The notes beneath the pieces are model-generated. The model searched no databases. It was not told where the DNA came from and worked only from the letters and a program-made list of their open reading frames with translations. Below are positions 11,641 to 22,307 of a DNA stretch of 64,000 bases, one piece after another. Made by a program: the position numbers and the translations under genes. The stretch spans positions 310,001 to 374,000 of the forward strand of contig MCGE01000035.1 of the NCBI GenBank assembly GCA_002105175.1, given 5' to 3'. Numbering within the stretch: the first letter of the stretch is position 1; the number at the start of each line of letters is the position of its first letter. The stretch is from Absidia repens. Lineage: Eukaryota > Mucoromycota > Mucoromycetes > Mucorales > Cunninghamellaceae.

Positions 11641-12238
11641 TTTTTACTTTTAGCAATGAAAAAATGTCGTTCCATTAATCTCTTTCTCTCTTTGTGATGT
11701 ACAAGAGATCCCTTTTTTAACATTGTCCCCCTTTTAGGTCCGTGCTGCCTGTTGTTATACTCCAACAATATATGTCCCTATAATCATTTTCACGCCCCTT
11801 TACTTTACAGTACAATACATTATTTTACAATTGTCCCTTTAGATTAGTAGTTGACCATCCCTCAAATCTCATATTAGTCTCCCTCAAACTTCATCCAATA
11901 GATCCCTTCATTCAATCCATTGCCGTTGTTTTTACTTTTTTGTATCTATCAATATGCTTCAATAAAGGAAATCTTTTAATTTATCATACTCTGTCCCATT
12001 CTGATATTAAGCAATGTGGCTATCATAGCTGATTTTTTAATATATATATATATATATACAGTAGTTAATTCACCTCTACACTTGGGCTCCAAAGCCCGTA
12101 TATTAACATGCAAAATACAGACATGTCTAATTTTATCAAAAAAACCAATATCCTCGTCACTGGAGTGAAACACATGGTTTTTATTCGACATATATATATA
12201 ATATTAAAAACTCTAATCTAAAACGCGCATCCATCGAA
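11641..12238. other. Intergenic, 3' flank of HET-3
   Basis: AT-rich, no gene. From about 11940 it repeats the 3' flank of HET-2 (5560-5853), including a (TA)n stretch at 12041-12058, and carries the HET-3 polyadenylation signal at 12180-12185. Confidence 0.6.
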
Positions 12239-14791
12239 TCAATAAATATCAAACCCAGCAGCAAGGGCATTTGTCACATCACAGGCATGGCGTTCCCAGG
12301 TTTGCAAGTTGGCCAGGGGAAGCTGTTGAAAGTCACATTCAAACTTGAGGATCCATTTATTTTTAGCCGAGCAGCCGATCAAATAAATGCTTTTGGTTTG
12401 CACGGTCATCGGGTGAGGGTCGTCTTGGATAAAATGGCCTGTGAAATTCGGAATACAAATCATGTCAGGCAAGTCGGTGGGGAAATCGAGTTGAATCAGT
12501 CGACGTAACATGGCCTCGTCCTTTCCTTGATTCCCCGACAAAAGAGACACTTGATAGTTCTTATGTTGATAATATTCCTTTGGCTTGATGGTGAGTTTAT
12601 ATTGCTTCTTGATGCTGGTGGCGGTGGTATTGTCAAGCGCTGTGAGTTGAATGGAATCATCCCTAGTCAAATCAAAATTACATTTGTATTGGCCATCGTC
12701 CGTGAGTGTGGGATACGTTTCTGGGCCAGGCCAAACAATGTTGGAGGTAGCAAATGTCGGTAAGGTACCACTGACATGGTCGGTGAAGTTGGACAAGAAT
12801 AAAAGCTGCCATTTATCCTTGGTGGTTGTCCAGTGGTAGAGTTGCAATTTGACGGAAATAAGGTCGTTGATGTGCCATTGGCCCACTTGCTCTTTACTCA
12901 CCAGCTTGTGTTTATACTCGGACAATGGCAAAATGGCGTGCATGCGATCTTCATTCCGACTAGCCTTGGACTTGAGCATCTTTTCCAAGAAGGTTTGGTG
13001 ATTGAGTTGTTTTTGGACGGTAGCATGGAAGGATTGAAACACTGTAAAGGATTCCCGTTTGCGTTTACTACCCACCGAAACAGTAGAGTCTGATGTAGGT
13101 GTACGATACAAGTTGATGGAGGAGCCCGAAGAAATGATCGGAGCATCACCAGAAAAGTCGAATTCAAAAAACCGGTCATGGCGATGGTGGTGGCCTACGT
13201 CCTTTCCGAAACTGGCTTGACTCAGTTGGATAAACCAATACTTCATTTTCCCACTTTTCTTCGTTTGTGCAATGCCATATTCACTAATCACCCACACACG
13301 TGTCGACCAATCTTGAATCAAGTCCGATAAGAAATCCACCGATTGCCGGATACTGGCACTGCGTTCGGGAATCACCAGTCTCCATTTGGTAGCCTCCAGG
13401 TCTTTTTGTCGTTTCTCTAGATACTTGGCATGTTCATCGGCCTTATTTTCCACCTCCTCGTAGGATTCCGGATCACCACCAAAGAGCGATAAAGGACATG
13501 AATGCACCTTATCACATTTATGTAATTCACTGACATCGCGGTTGTCAAGAGGATGTTCTTTTTTGTTCTTGCCAATGCCTATCTTCTTGAGGATTTTTTT
13601 GTACAGTTTTCGACCATGGTGATGCTTGACCTTTTTTTGGGAAGCCAAATTGGTTTCATAGATATGATCCAGAGTGAGATCAGCATCGTAATGTTCATCA
13701 TGTTCCTTGCAAGTTGTAAAACCATCAGCAAAATGCTCCGTGTATCTTGTCAATAGATACCGCAAGTGGCGATCATCGGGGACACGGTGTTCATCGAGAA
13801 ACGCAGAATCACACTCCTCCAGCAGATTGGTATTGCCATGAATCAAGTGATAAATATAAGTGCTGTATTTCATGGACCCTTGAATGATTTCGGCATTTTT
13901 CTTGTTCACTTTTTCCAGATGGCGTAAATGGAAATCAGGCACGGCAACAATGTAATTGGCACGATGATAGATATTGGTCATTTGATAAATGGTGGCCTTG
14001 CGTTTTTCATAGTCGCCTTGGTTCACACAGATGGCATCCACCCACACATAGTCCATATGCTTCAAATCCACTTCCTCCACCATGGTACGACAAAGTTGGA
14101 AAAAGGAATCCAAACCAAACGACGTGATCGATGCCAAATACCCCAGATGCGTATCCACGGTGGTTTCATGTAATTCACCCCAACGGTACGAAATCGCCAC
14201 ATATTTTAAATCGCCAGAGTCCATCAATGGTTTTTCAATGCATTGGATGACATTGTCCTCGGCGGCCTTTTTGATATCGATCAGTACGACCTGGAATGGT
14301 TTTTCTTCAGTGGGTTGACCTTTTTTTTTTTTTGAAAAAAAAGTTACGAGAGACGTCTTGTTAGTAAAGAGCTCTACATATTTTATATAAATAGTTTGAG
14401 CAATAGTGACATACTTTTAGCGACAGGAACAACACCGTCGTCAATACCGTCGTCATTCTTCATAATGGTCTGAGACAGATTTTCTTTAGTGGGTTGAATT
14501 ATTTTTCAAGAGAAAAAAAAAGTGTAGAGGGAATGTCAAGTTAGTAAAGAGCTCTGCTTTTTTATAATGAATACATTTAACAACGGTAATCATACCTTTA
14601 GTGATGGATTCAGCACCGTCTTCTTTCGTCATGGGGACTTGAGGCAGATTTTCCTCGGCGGGTTGAGCTATTTTACAAGAAAGAAGAAAAGTGACGAGGG
14701 AATGTCTGTTAGTAAAGAAGAGATCTGTTTTTTTTATGATAATTATGGGCATACCATTAGCAATAGGTTCAGTACCGTTTTCGTTTGCCAT
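12239..14791 (-). CDS. HET-3: HET-domain protein, complete tandem copy
   Basis: Predicted to act in fungal non-self recognition or regulated cell death, like other HET proteins. Exons on the minus strand: 14791-14755 (37 nt, MANENG), 14667-14596 (72), 14498-14415 (84), 14319-12239 (2081); the spliced length is 2274 nt, 757 residues. The HET exon encodes YVAISYRWGELHE, YVWVDAICVNQGDYEKRKAT, NIYHRANYIVAVPDF and STRVWVISEYGIA; a basic SKRKRES patch and the C-terminal AAGFDIY follow. This is the only tandem copy here with an intact start and an intact 3' end. The 84-nt mini-exon has AA where the acceptor AG should be (14499-14500) and A instead of G before its donor, so it may be skipped or use an internal AG 15 nt downstream. 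All three outcomes stay in frame. Confidence 0.88.
14415..14667 (-). repeat. Mini-exon array of HET-3 (two modules)
   Basis: Two modules only. The first exon (14667-14596, 72 nt) reads AQPAEENLPQ then MTKEDGAESITKG. The second (14498-14415, 84 nt) contains an internal duplication of a DDG-coding segment and has lost the acceptor AG that the other modules have. The HET exon itself begins QPTEEKPFQ, matching the first half of the modules. Confidence 0.8.
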
Positions 14792-16599
14792 GATGGGTCA
14801 ATGAAATAATAAAAGGAAAAGAAAAGAAGAAACTAGAATAAAAAAGCTAAAAATATATATCAGGGGATAAGAAAAAAAAATAAGCTTTCAGTGCGTTCTC
14901 TGTGGCGTTTACCATTTTTGAACTTGGCTCGCATGGACTATCAAAAAAAAACCCTCATTGCAGTGAACGATGATCATGTGAGATGATTACAACCAGTATA
15001 TTTGATGAATACTAATTTGTGATACATAGAAATATAGTTGAACAAACAAATACCTCCCTGTTTTTTTCCCAACAATCATCCATTCTTCTATTCTTTATTC
15101 CTTCATCACGACTGTATTTCACTTCCATCCAATAATATTATGGTACAATGGAAAACTTCATACTATTCGAACACACCCTTCCCAATTTTATTTTCAAAAA
15201 AGTCTTCCGTCATTTCACTCGATATAACCTTGCCTCATTTATTCCGATTCAACCCCACAAACTTTATACTGTAGCACACAACTTCTTTTTGTTCATTAGA
15301 CAGTAGAAAGATCTGCATGTTGGCTTTTTTTTTTTTTCATGCGACTTAATTCGTTTTTTGGGTGTCTTTTTTTTTTTTTTTTGATCAATGAATACGAAAT
15401 TCAAATCCCGTACCTGTTTTTTTCTAATTTTATACGAGACTCAGCGCATGTTTTTCTTAATCCATCCATATGCCGTTGCCTGCACCCCTTCGTTCGCTCG
15501 TTCTCGCTCCGTGAATGCCACCAAAGTATATTTCCCCATTCAGATAATTGAATGGCCATCAATGTTTTTTTTTTTTTTTTTACCTCACACACAAATCGCC
15601 TACCCCACCCCCTTGTCACCTCCATGACATTGAACAAAAAAAGAAACTCCCGGAGGACGCAGTATATTTAATCAAATCGACCATATAAATATATACCCGG
15701 TATCATGAACGTTATCTTTGCCAAAATACTTTACTAATAGGTAAGCTGCAGATGTTGAACCATAAAATCAAGTCTCAATGTCGTCCTCTTTTTTTTTTAA
15801 GGAAGGGAGGAGGAGGAAAAGCAAAGCGGTTGAGCGAAAAAGAGAGAGAGAGAGTAAATGTTATCTTTTAAAAAGTCAAGACGAAAATATTCTTAATCCA
15901 ACAACAAATTTTGGACCGTCAACCACCCCTCCTACTTTCCCTTCCGTGCTTTATAACATACTTGTTTCTTTATCTTGCTCTCTTCCCACCATAATTTATC
16001 ACTGTTTTTTTTTGGTCATATACTTTATTCAAGACATCCATCGTCAATATATTATATTTAATTTTATAAAGGATCAAGCAGGTTGGGAAGGGGGGGGGTG
16101 TTTGATAGGACTGGATTAGTCTCAAGTATGTCTCACTTTGAGGGGGGCGGGGCGATTCCTTAGGGTACAAAACCTGTCCTCAGGATGAGTGGCGTCAATG
16201 TTCAGGCACCGCCCACATATGAGTTTATATTGTTTAGAGTAGGGACGAATTAATGTAGTATAGTGTTAGTACTTCATATTATTTTCTATTTTATCCAATA
16301 AAAAACAAAAGCATTGAACATGACTTTTACAAAGTGAAGGTATGATACACGTAAACGAACATCATAAGAGAGGGATAAAGAGCTACGTACAATGTCAAAA
16401 TGAATAGGTTTAATGTAATGTTCAACATGGATATGAATCAATGGTTATTTATAAAAAAAAAATGTATTGAAGTACTGTATAAATAGGCATAAACTGGTCG
16501 AATGGTCAACTTGCTAATCTAAAGGATGAGGTGACGAATGTAAACACGGGATCTCTACACTAGAAGACAAAACATACCGTATGGAAGAGGCAAATTGGT
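14792..16599. other. Intergenic: upstream region of HET-3
   Basis: No gene seen. It is a diverged version of the upstream regions of HET-1 and HET-2 (matching blocks near 14890-14945), with an R3 copy at 15085-15260. A segment near 16190-16230 resembles the CGCCCACGTG-like region of the other copies. Confidence 0.5.
15085..15260 (+). repeat. Dispersed repeat family R3, copy 2
   Basis: Shares TTTATTCCTTCATC, CCAATAATATTATGGTA, CCCAATTTTATT and TCCGTCATTTCACT in the same order as the other R3 copies. Non-coding. Confidence 0.5.
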
Positions 16600-16963
16600 A
16601 CTAAATGATAAAAAGACAAAGCATAATTTATTCATATGTAAATAAAACCTATCACAAACTAATGCGACGCTAAACTAATGACAGTTTCATGACACTCATC
16701 TCTTAAGATGATGTCCTAATTTAAAGGTGGGTCAGGGATCTTGAATCCAAAATGAAAGGGTTTCCCCATGCATCTTGTAATCTCTGTTCTAAAAGCGTTC
16801 TAAACTAGTCCTGACACTAATCTAAGTCCACCAGAAAAACATAGGAGCTACAATTGTGAAGGATTAGAGAAAGAAAAAAAAAGAGAAAAACGAAAGAAAG
16901 AACGCAAAAAAAGAAAATATGAGGAAGGGGCAACAAAAATAAAAACACACGTGGGCGGGACTT
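16600..16963 (-). ncRNA. Family R1 unit C: putative short transcript
   Basis: On the minus strand AAGTCCCGCCCACGTG (16963-16948) precedes a long pyrimidine tract, GGACTTAGATTAGTGTCAGG, the core ATGGGGAAACCCTTTCATTT (16769-16750), GTCATTAGTTTAG and a degenerate AATAAA-like end near 16615-16630. Same organisation as unit B. Confidence 0.5.
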
Positions 16964-17743
16964 AAAAATCGCTCTGAGGATTATTTTTTTTTTGTCCAAC
17001 ACCAAAGGAAACGGCTTTTTTTTTTTTTTTTTTTTACAACAATCAACATATTAGTTCTCTTACCATGACAGAAACTGCTACCATTTAACAATGACGACCT
17101 GACGACACCTTCTTCATTTTACAGTAGCCAAAAACGGCATCATTGTGGCGCTGCCCCGTTTTTTTTCAAACACTCCCCCTACAATTCAATATCGCCATCA
17201 TCATGGTCCTCTCATCTCATGGCAGTAGCCACCACCAGCCAACATCAGAAGCATAATGGTTTTAGGTCCACCAAGGAGATTTTGTTGTTGTTGTTGACAT
17301 TTCTCCTCTTCCCTCCGGCAGCTGTTTAAATCTCAACAAGACGACCTTTTCTGCCAGTGGTATAGGTTGATCATATAGGGGGGCTCTCCTGAATCATTGA
17401 AATATATGTATTATAACCTGAATTTTTATTTTCGGTATCTCTTACTAGTCGTAGTTATTGCAGCACGTTAGATCTACCTGGAAGATCATGTGTAGATGGT
17501 TTTAGGCAGTAGTCATTATATTCCACATAGTTTAGTTTTTTTATATTTATAATGTCCAACAATAAAAAAAAAAAGAAAACGTTTGCAAATAATTGATGAA
17601 ACAAATTGATTAGATACATAGTCTTTATATTGAATGTATTTTTTGTTGTATTCAAATTGATTTTATTTATTGACAAAAAAAAAGGAGGGGGAATATAATA
17701 TAGGGTCCAAATTGGAGGGATAGGAAGCGGCGTGATGATAAAT
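16964..17743. other. Intergenic
   Basis: AT-rich with several poly(T) runs and a GTTGTTGTTGTT run near 17285. I see no gene or RNA. Confidence 0.5.
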
Positions 17744-18634
17744 TTATACAGTCAAAGCATGTTTGTTGCGAGCAAAGTAGGCGTCTAAAGATTCTGGTTC
17801 ACGACCCAATAAAATAGAGATGCCCAGTGACACATGGGGATTGATTTCAATCATGGAGGCAAAAGCGTAGATAGCACTGATGGGGAATAAATTAGCCATA
17901 GCGACCTTGAGAGTATTGAAGCGTTCGAGGGGGGTCACTTGTTTGTAGGTAATCGTACGACCAGCAGCATGGGTAAGGGCTTCCGCCAGTTCGGTGGGTG
18001 TGGCGACTTGACTTGTGAGTTCATAGGCACTGTCTTCATGATCTTCCATATTACCAGCGAGAACAACAGCAGCTACATCGGCAATGTCATTGGGGCTAAT
18101 CCATGACTGGGGGGAATCGGGTTCAAGGAAGTCTTCAAATTGTGTAAAACCAGAGGGAGTTAAGTAAACCATGTTGGACATGAACCGACTGGGGCGAAGG
18201 GCGACAACATAACCACGATTAGGGATCTTCAACATGGCCTCTTCAGCATCCAGATGGACTTGACTAATGGCATTGTTGCGCCACGAAGCATTAAATGTAG
18301 TGCAGGAAAGGTCGACAATTTGCTTGACTCCAGCGGCAAAAGCCAACGTGGCAATTTTTGTTTTCGTGGCCACCATGCGTGTGTGACCATAAACCATCAA
18401 AAACATTCTTGTGTGACCAGGGAGTGCCTTTTCCATGGGAGACAGATCATCGTAATCACCTTCCACGATCGTTAAGGAACCAGTGTGATTAGCAAATACC
18501 TTGGCTGCCTTGTCTTGATCACGCACATAAACGGTAACAGCTATGTTTTTGGCCAAAAGTTCTGTCACCACCTTGGATCCAATGTTACCAGTAGCACCGA
18601 GCACGAAAACACGTTCATTAGTAGTAGAAGCCAT
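17744..18634 (-). CDS. NmrA-like NAD(P)-binding protein (atypical short-chain dehydrogenase)
   Basis: Single-exon gene of 296 residues. The N-terminus VFVLGATGNIGSKVV holds the GxxGxxG dinucleotide-binding loop of a Rossmann fold. Further features typical of NmrA/QorB-like proteins are a conserved LRPSRFMSNM segment after about residue 145, SWISPNDIADVAA, and YELTSQ followed by PTELAEALTHAAGR. Such proteins are NADP-dependent redox sensors or reductases of small substrates; this one's substrate is unknown. An in-frame ATG 28 codons upstream would add an Asn/Gln/Ser-rich tail derived from a TTGAAT repeat, so the ATG at 18634 is preferred. A (TA)n TATA-like run lies at 18722-18736. No link to the HET genes is visible beyond position. 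Confidence 0.85.
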   Translation of the reverse strand: MASTTNERVFVLGATGNIGSKVVTELLAKNIAVTVYVRDQDKAAKVFANHTGSLTIVEGDYDDLSPMEKALPGHTRMFLMVYGHTRMVATKTKIATLAFAAGVKQIVDLSCTTFNASWRNNAISQVHLDAEEAMLKIPNRGYVVALRPSRFMSNMVYLTPSGFTQFEDFLEPDSPQSWISPNDIADVAAVVLAGNMEDHEDSAYELTSQVATPTELAEALTHAAGRTITYKQVTPLERFNTLKVAMANLFPISAIYAFASMIEINPHVSLGISILLGREPESLDAYFARNKHALTV

Positions 18635-19311
18635 TTGATTTGAGTTGAATTGATTTGAATTGAATTGAGTTGAGTTGTATGTATGAAAAATATAGAAAGT
18701 AGAAAAAAGAAAATGCAAAGTTATATATATATATATACAGGACGAAAATTATTTAGACGGATAAATTGTACCGGGGATGCAAACTCAATCGCCGCTACGC
18801 CTTGTGCTTGCTTTATTAATAATGCTAACAAAGCTATGATGACTGTTCCAGTGTATTTCTAAGCCAACACTAACCCTAAAATCGGTTTTATGTGGTACAG
18901 ATTTTCGACGACCGACATTTTTGGTTGTAGGCGCACGGACGTATTTCTCGAGGAGAAGCGGCATTCAAGCACCTTTTTCTTGTGACACGCACCAAATAAT
19001 TATCTTGTTATGCTGACTGACGGAAACTATGAAACTTATTATTCATTTGATCTATTTTTTTTTTCTTACTCAAATAGCAAAACGAAAGAATCTCATTACT
19101 CTCAAACTTTCCAAAAGATACAAGTCACCAAAAACATATTGGGAATAAGCAATTCTGGTTGGTAGGCTTAAAATGGTAATAAGAATAAAACAAAAGCTCG
19201 ACTGGACAAAAAAACAAAAAAAAGGACAAAACCACTCATTGTACGTGAGCTCGACTCTTCTATATTTTCTTATAGAATTGCCTCGTAATGATTTTTCAAT
19301 AATAGTAGCTG
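18635..19311. other. Intergenic
   Basis: The upstream region of the NmrA-like gene with a TTGAATTGA repeat (18639-18675) and a TATA-like run. Nothing else recognised up to the HET relic. Confidence 0.5.
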
Positions 19312-19700
19312 GAGCAACAACCATTTCAGCTTTGTACTTATCGACATTGAGAAGGCCGCCAATGATGAAACCATCGATTGTGTTGAAAAGCCACTAGAAC
19401 GAAACGGCGAAGATTTAAGATATGTAGCATTAATCTTACCGTTGAAGGGGGGGGGGAGATCACAAGAAACAACAGTTAATTGATTCACGAACCCGATTTA
19501 AAAATCCATCAAGTATCTGTGGGGGGGTAGATGCCATTTGGTGTAAATCAACCCAATTACGAGAGACGTAAAGCCACCATGTACCAGATATCAAATATTT
19601 ACGAACGAGCCACATATATTTTGGCAGTCCCCGATCTTCACGAACGATATGTGAAAGAAAAATCGGTGACGAATAGTGTAATACTAGGAAAAGGAGGTTG
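19312..19700 (+). pseudogene. Relic of a HET-domain gene
   Basis: Plus-strand remnant. Near 19326 a frameshifted FQLVLIDIEKA-like segment is followed by ERNGEDLRYVAL and a degenerate SYRWG region. After a deletion there is VNQPNYERRKATMYQ, NIYERATYILAVPDLHERY (19546-19650). These match the start of the HET exon and the region around VDAICVNQ in HET-4 to HET-6. The VDAIC core is deleted and the frame is broken, so this is dead. It abuts the left end of the first duplicated RNase block. Confidence 0.75.
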
Positions 19701-20021
19701 GCGGGCAGCATTTTTGCATGGAGAAGTTTTTTTCTTTTTTTTGAAACAATACTTGGGGATATGTTGAAATTATAATTCGCACGAAGGCAAATCCCACTTT
19801 TAACACGAGGAATCAAAAAAGATTGTGGAAGGTGGTAGGTAGTAGATTTAGTGCGTTTTGTAAAAAAAAAAAGTCGGCTCTCAGTATCAATATGTTGTGT
19901 GGAATGGAATGTTGATAGAAGAATTCCAATTCATGCATGATCTACCAAGACTAAATTACCAATGAACATAAACTGTAGTGTTTCATCAAACAATGTACCA
20001 TAGAAATCAAAGTTCAATTCA

Positions 20022-20043
20022 TTTTATGCCAAACCGTGGTAAT
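20022..20043 (+). promoter_or_regulatory. Conserved upstream motif TTTTATGCCAAACCGTGG, copy 1
   Basis: Lies 140 nt before the start of the first 111-aa gene. The same motif stands at the same distance before the other two copies of the gene, and at two more places without a gene. A candidate transcription-factor site. A TATAAAA box follows near 20065. Confidence 0.55.
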
Positions 20044-20182
20044 TCAATACACCCATCTCGTCAATATAAAAAGAGCAACGATAACAAGCTATGACTTTTT
20101 TTTTTTTTTTTTTTTCTCATTATTACTCTAAACTAAAATACTTTTATCAAATCTCAAGGAACTACCTTTATCAGTTAAAAAC

Positions 20183-20518
20183 ATGTCTTATCCAGATATC
20201 ACTGGTCACGTCCAAGCAACTGGTCACACCGGCGGTGATACAAACTGGCAAGTCACTGACGATCAATGTGATGCGGCCATCTGGGGGCAAGTGGCAGAAA
20301 AATTGAAGGACAGGCACGACACCGCTTACTATGAAGCGGGTCCCCTTCACGATCATTTGCGAAACTCCGGGTTCAACAGGATTGCTCGAAATCCACCTGA
20401 AAAGCACTGTATGTATCAAGATGAACACACGGACCGGGACTGGAGGAAGCACCGAACCCACTGGCAAGGCACAAGGGCTTATGATTATACTGTCCATATT
20501 GATCAAACTGTAGCTTGA
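20183..20518 (+). CDS. 111-aa protein of unknown function, copy 1
   Basis: Intronless, 111 residues, no signal peptide or membrane segment, so probably intracellular. It begins MSYPDITGHV and contains TGHTGGDTNWQVTDD, an acidic IWGQVAEKLK helix-like stretch, AYYEAGPLHDHLRNSGFNRI and a His/Trp-rich C-terminal third (HRTHWQGTRAYDYTVHIDQ). I do not recognise the family. Three copies in this window keep all of these blocks, so it is a real gene under constraint. An RNase T2 gene follows on the same strand about 790 bp downstream. An AATAAA signal lies near 20587. Confidence 0.8.
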   Translation: MSYPDITGHVQATGHTGGDTNWQVTDDQCDAAIWGQVAEKLKDRHDTAYYEAGPLHDHLRNSGFNRIARNPPEKHCMYQDEHTDRDWRKHRTHWQGTRAYDYTVHIDQTVA

Positions 20519-21311
20519 TTGTATTACACCCATTATTTTTTGGTGTTTCTATTAAATTGGTTTATTTATCTCAATTTGTTTATTTCAATAAAGACTCGAT
20601 CTTTTTTTCTGAATTACACGTCCACATTCCTGTAAAAGCAATACCCTCTTAACAGGTTATCCATGTTTATTCCACTTCTTTTTCGCGTGATACCATTGTG
20701 TGCATTTTCATTTATTGTTGTTGTTGGTCTCATTTGCAGCGCAAAATAAAACGTAGGCAACTGCAGGACCTTTTTGTAAAGTGAAGCAAAACTTTTTTTA
20801 AGGTAAAATTGAAAATTCAGACGAAAGGTAAAGGGATCCATTTTGAAACACAGGTCATTTTAGCTCAAAACATAAAAAAAAAAAGAAAAAATTATACCTG
20901 TGACCTAATTTGAAAGGTGGAATTTGCTACATGCGAGTGATTTGCCCAGGGGGGTCGGGGTGGTACAAGCATAATCGTGGCAAATTTCGTGTCAAAAATC
21001 CGTGATCGGCGTTTCAAATGTTTCTGCATGAATCTTTATTCTATTCAGGGCTAGGAAAAAAAAAAAAAAAAAAAAAAGGCGAGGCGGGGTGAAAAAAATA
21101 AGTAAAATAAAATAAAACAAAATAAACCCCAGTTCCAGCGAGGCGATCCATTCAAACAATGGAAACAGTGAATTCAAATAGGAAAAATATTGCGCCAACA
21201 GCGTTTTGCTTTTACGCCTCGTCATGATTATGTCTATATAAACCTGGTTCCTTTTACGCAAAATTGATTTTTCACTTACATATAAAATCTTCTACAGATA
21301 TTCTTTATATA
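20519..21311. other. Spacer between 111-aa gene and RNase T2 gene
   Basis: Contains the polyadenylation signal of the 111-aa gene (AATAAA near 20587) and the RNase T2 promoter, with a TATATAAA box at 21235-21242. It is conserved in copy 2 at 31009-31804. No gene seen. Confidence 0.6.
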
Positions 21312-22307
21312 ATGAAGTTTTCTCTCAGTACTATCTCTTCATTGGCTATTTTGTGTGTTGTCAGTGTTTTTCCGTCTTCTTTGATAGCGCAAGAGGTTGA
21401 CTCGTGTCCTAGTAAGAAATATATAAAGCTCGTAATGATGAGGAGGAGATTGACCTTTTTTTTTTTGTCTATTTTTCAAATTAGTTGATGCTTTATCCTG
21501 TAGCACAACAGCGGGTGGTTCATGCTGTTCTCCTACCAACGGCGTCGTAGTTTTGACGCAGCAGTGGTATGAAGGACTTGGGCCTCAAGACTACTTTACA
21601 ATGCATGGTTTATGGTAAAGCCCACCTTCCTTCATTTTATTTCCCTGTCAAAATAGAAACAAAACTCACCACCATTCCGTTACTCTGTAAAAAGGCCCAA
21701 TATGTGTAATGGAGGTCGAACACCAGAAGAAGGGTGTGATCCTTCTCGTAATTATGGTGATTTGGATCCCATTCTGCGAAGGAACCAATCGTTATATAAT
21801 GAAATGAGTACATACTGGCCAAGCTTCAAAGGATCGGATAGAAACGCTGAATTCTGGTCTCATGAATGGATCACGCATGGTATGTAAAAATGATTAATTT
21901 TTTTTTAAAAGGACGACAAAACACAAAAATGAACTCTTTTTTTTTTATGGCCCTTAGGTACCTGTATTACTACTTTGGAACGTCAATGTTTTTCGAATTT
22001 CCAGGAATACCAAGATTTGTTCACCTACTTTAATACAGCTCTTGGACTTCACCAACAGTATGACTTGTATGCCATCTTAAGTGATGCCAATATTACACCT
22101 GGAGGCTCTTATTCTCTTGATCAATTTGAGTCGGCCGTTCGCGCCTATACTGGCTTTACGCCAATGATCACTTGCAAAGAAGGGTCTACATTGAATGAAA
22201 TCCGGATCTACTTTAAGGTTCGAAATGGGGATCAATATGAGCCTACCAATAGTACTGAGCGTTCTAGCTGCAGCAGAAGAAGAATGATCCAGTACCCCGT
22301 GAAATAA
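21312..22307 (+). CDS. Secreted RNase T2 (RNase Rh-like), copy 1
   Basis: Cleaves single-stranded RNA through 2',3'-cyclic phosphate intermediates; secreted. Exons 21312-21411, 21485-21614, 21695-21879 and 21958-22307 give 254 residues, with consensus GTAAGA, GTAAAG and GTATGT donors. A hydrophobic signal peptide ([17 protein letters not shown]) is followed by cysteine-rich sequence (DSCP, LSCSTT, SCCSP). The two T2 active-site blocks are FTMHGLWP, joined across intron 2, and [12 protein letters not shown], joined across intron 3, so the catalytic His, Glu and His are present. The order and spacing match Rhizopus RNase Rh. It ends YPVK, where that enzyme has YPTK. A TATA box lies about 75 nt upstream of the start. 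Confidence 0.93.

Larger units (their letters stand above)
1..16250. repeat. Tandem triplication of the HET gene plus flanks, period about 6.25 kb
   Basis: Three head-to-tail copies. The start exons end at 2276, 8521 and 14791, spacings of 6245 and 6270. Copy A (edge to about 4660) and copy B (about 5560-10465) align through the coding region and roughly 2.4 kb of upstream DNA, for example the segments near 3420 and 9215, and near 4140 and 9920. Copy C starts near 11940, where a segment containing CAATATGCTTCAATAAAGG repeats the one near 5575; its upstream part is more diverged. B has acquired extra sequence after 10465. The pattern fits unequal crossing-over. Confidence 0.8.
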
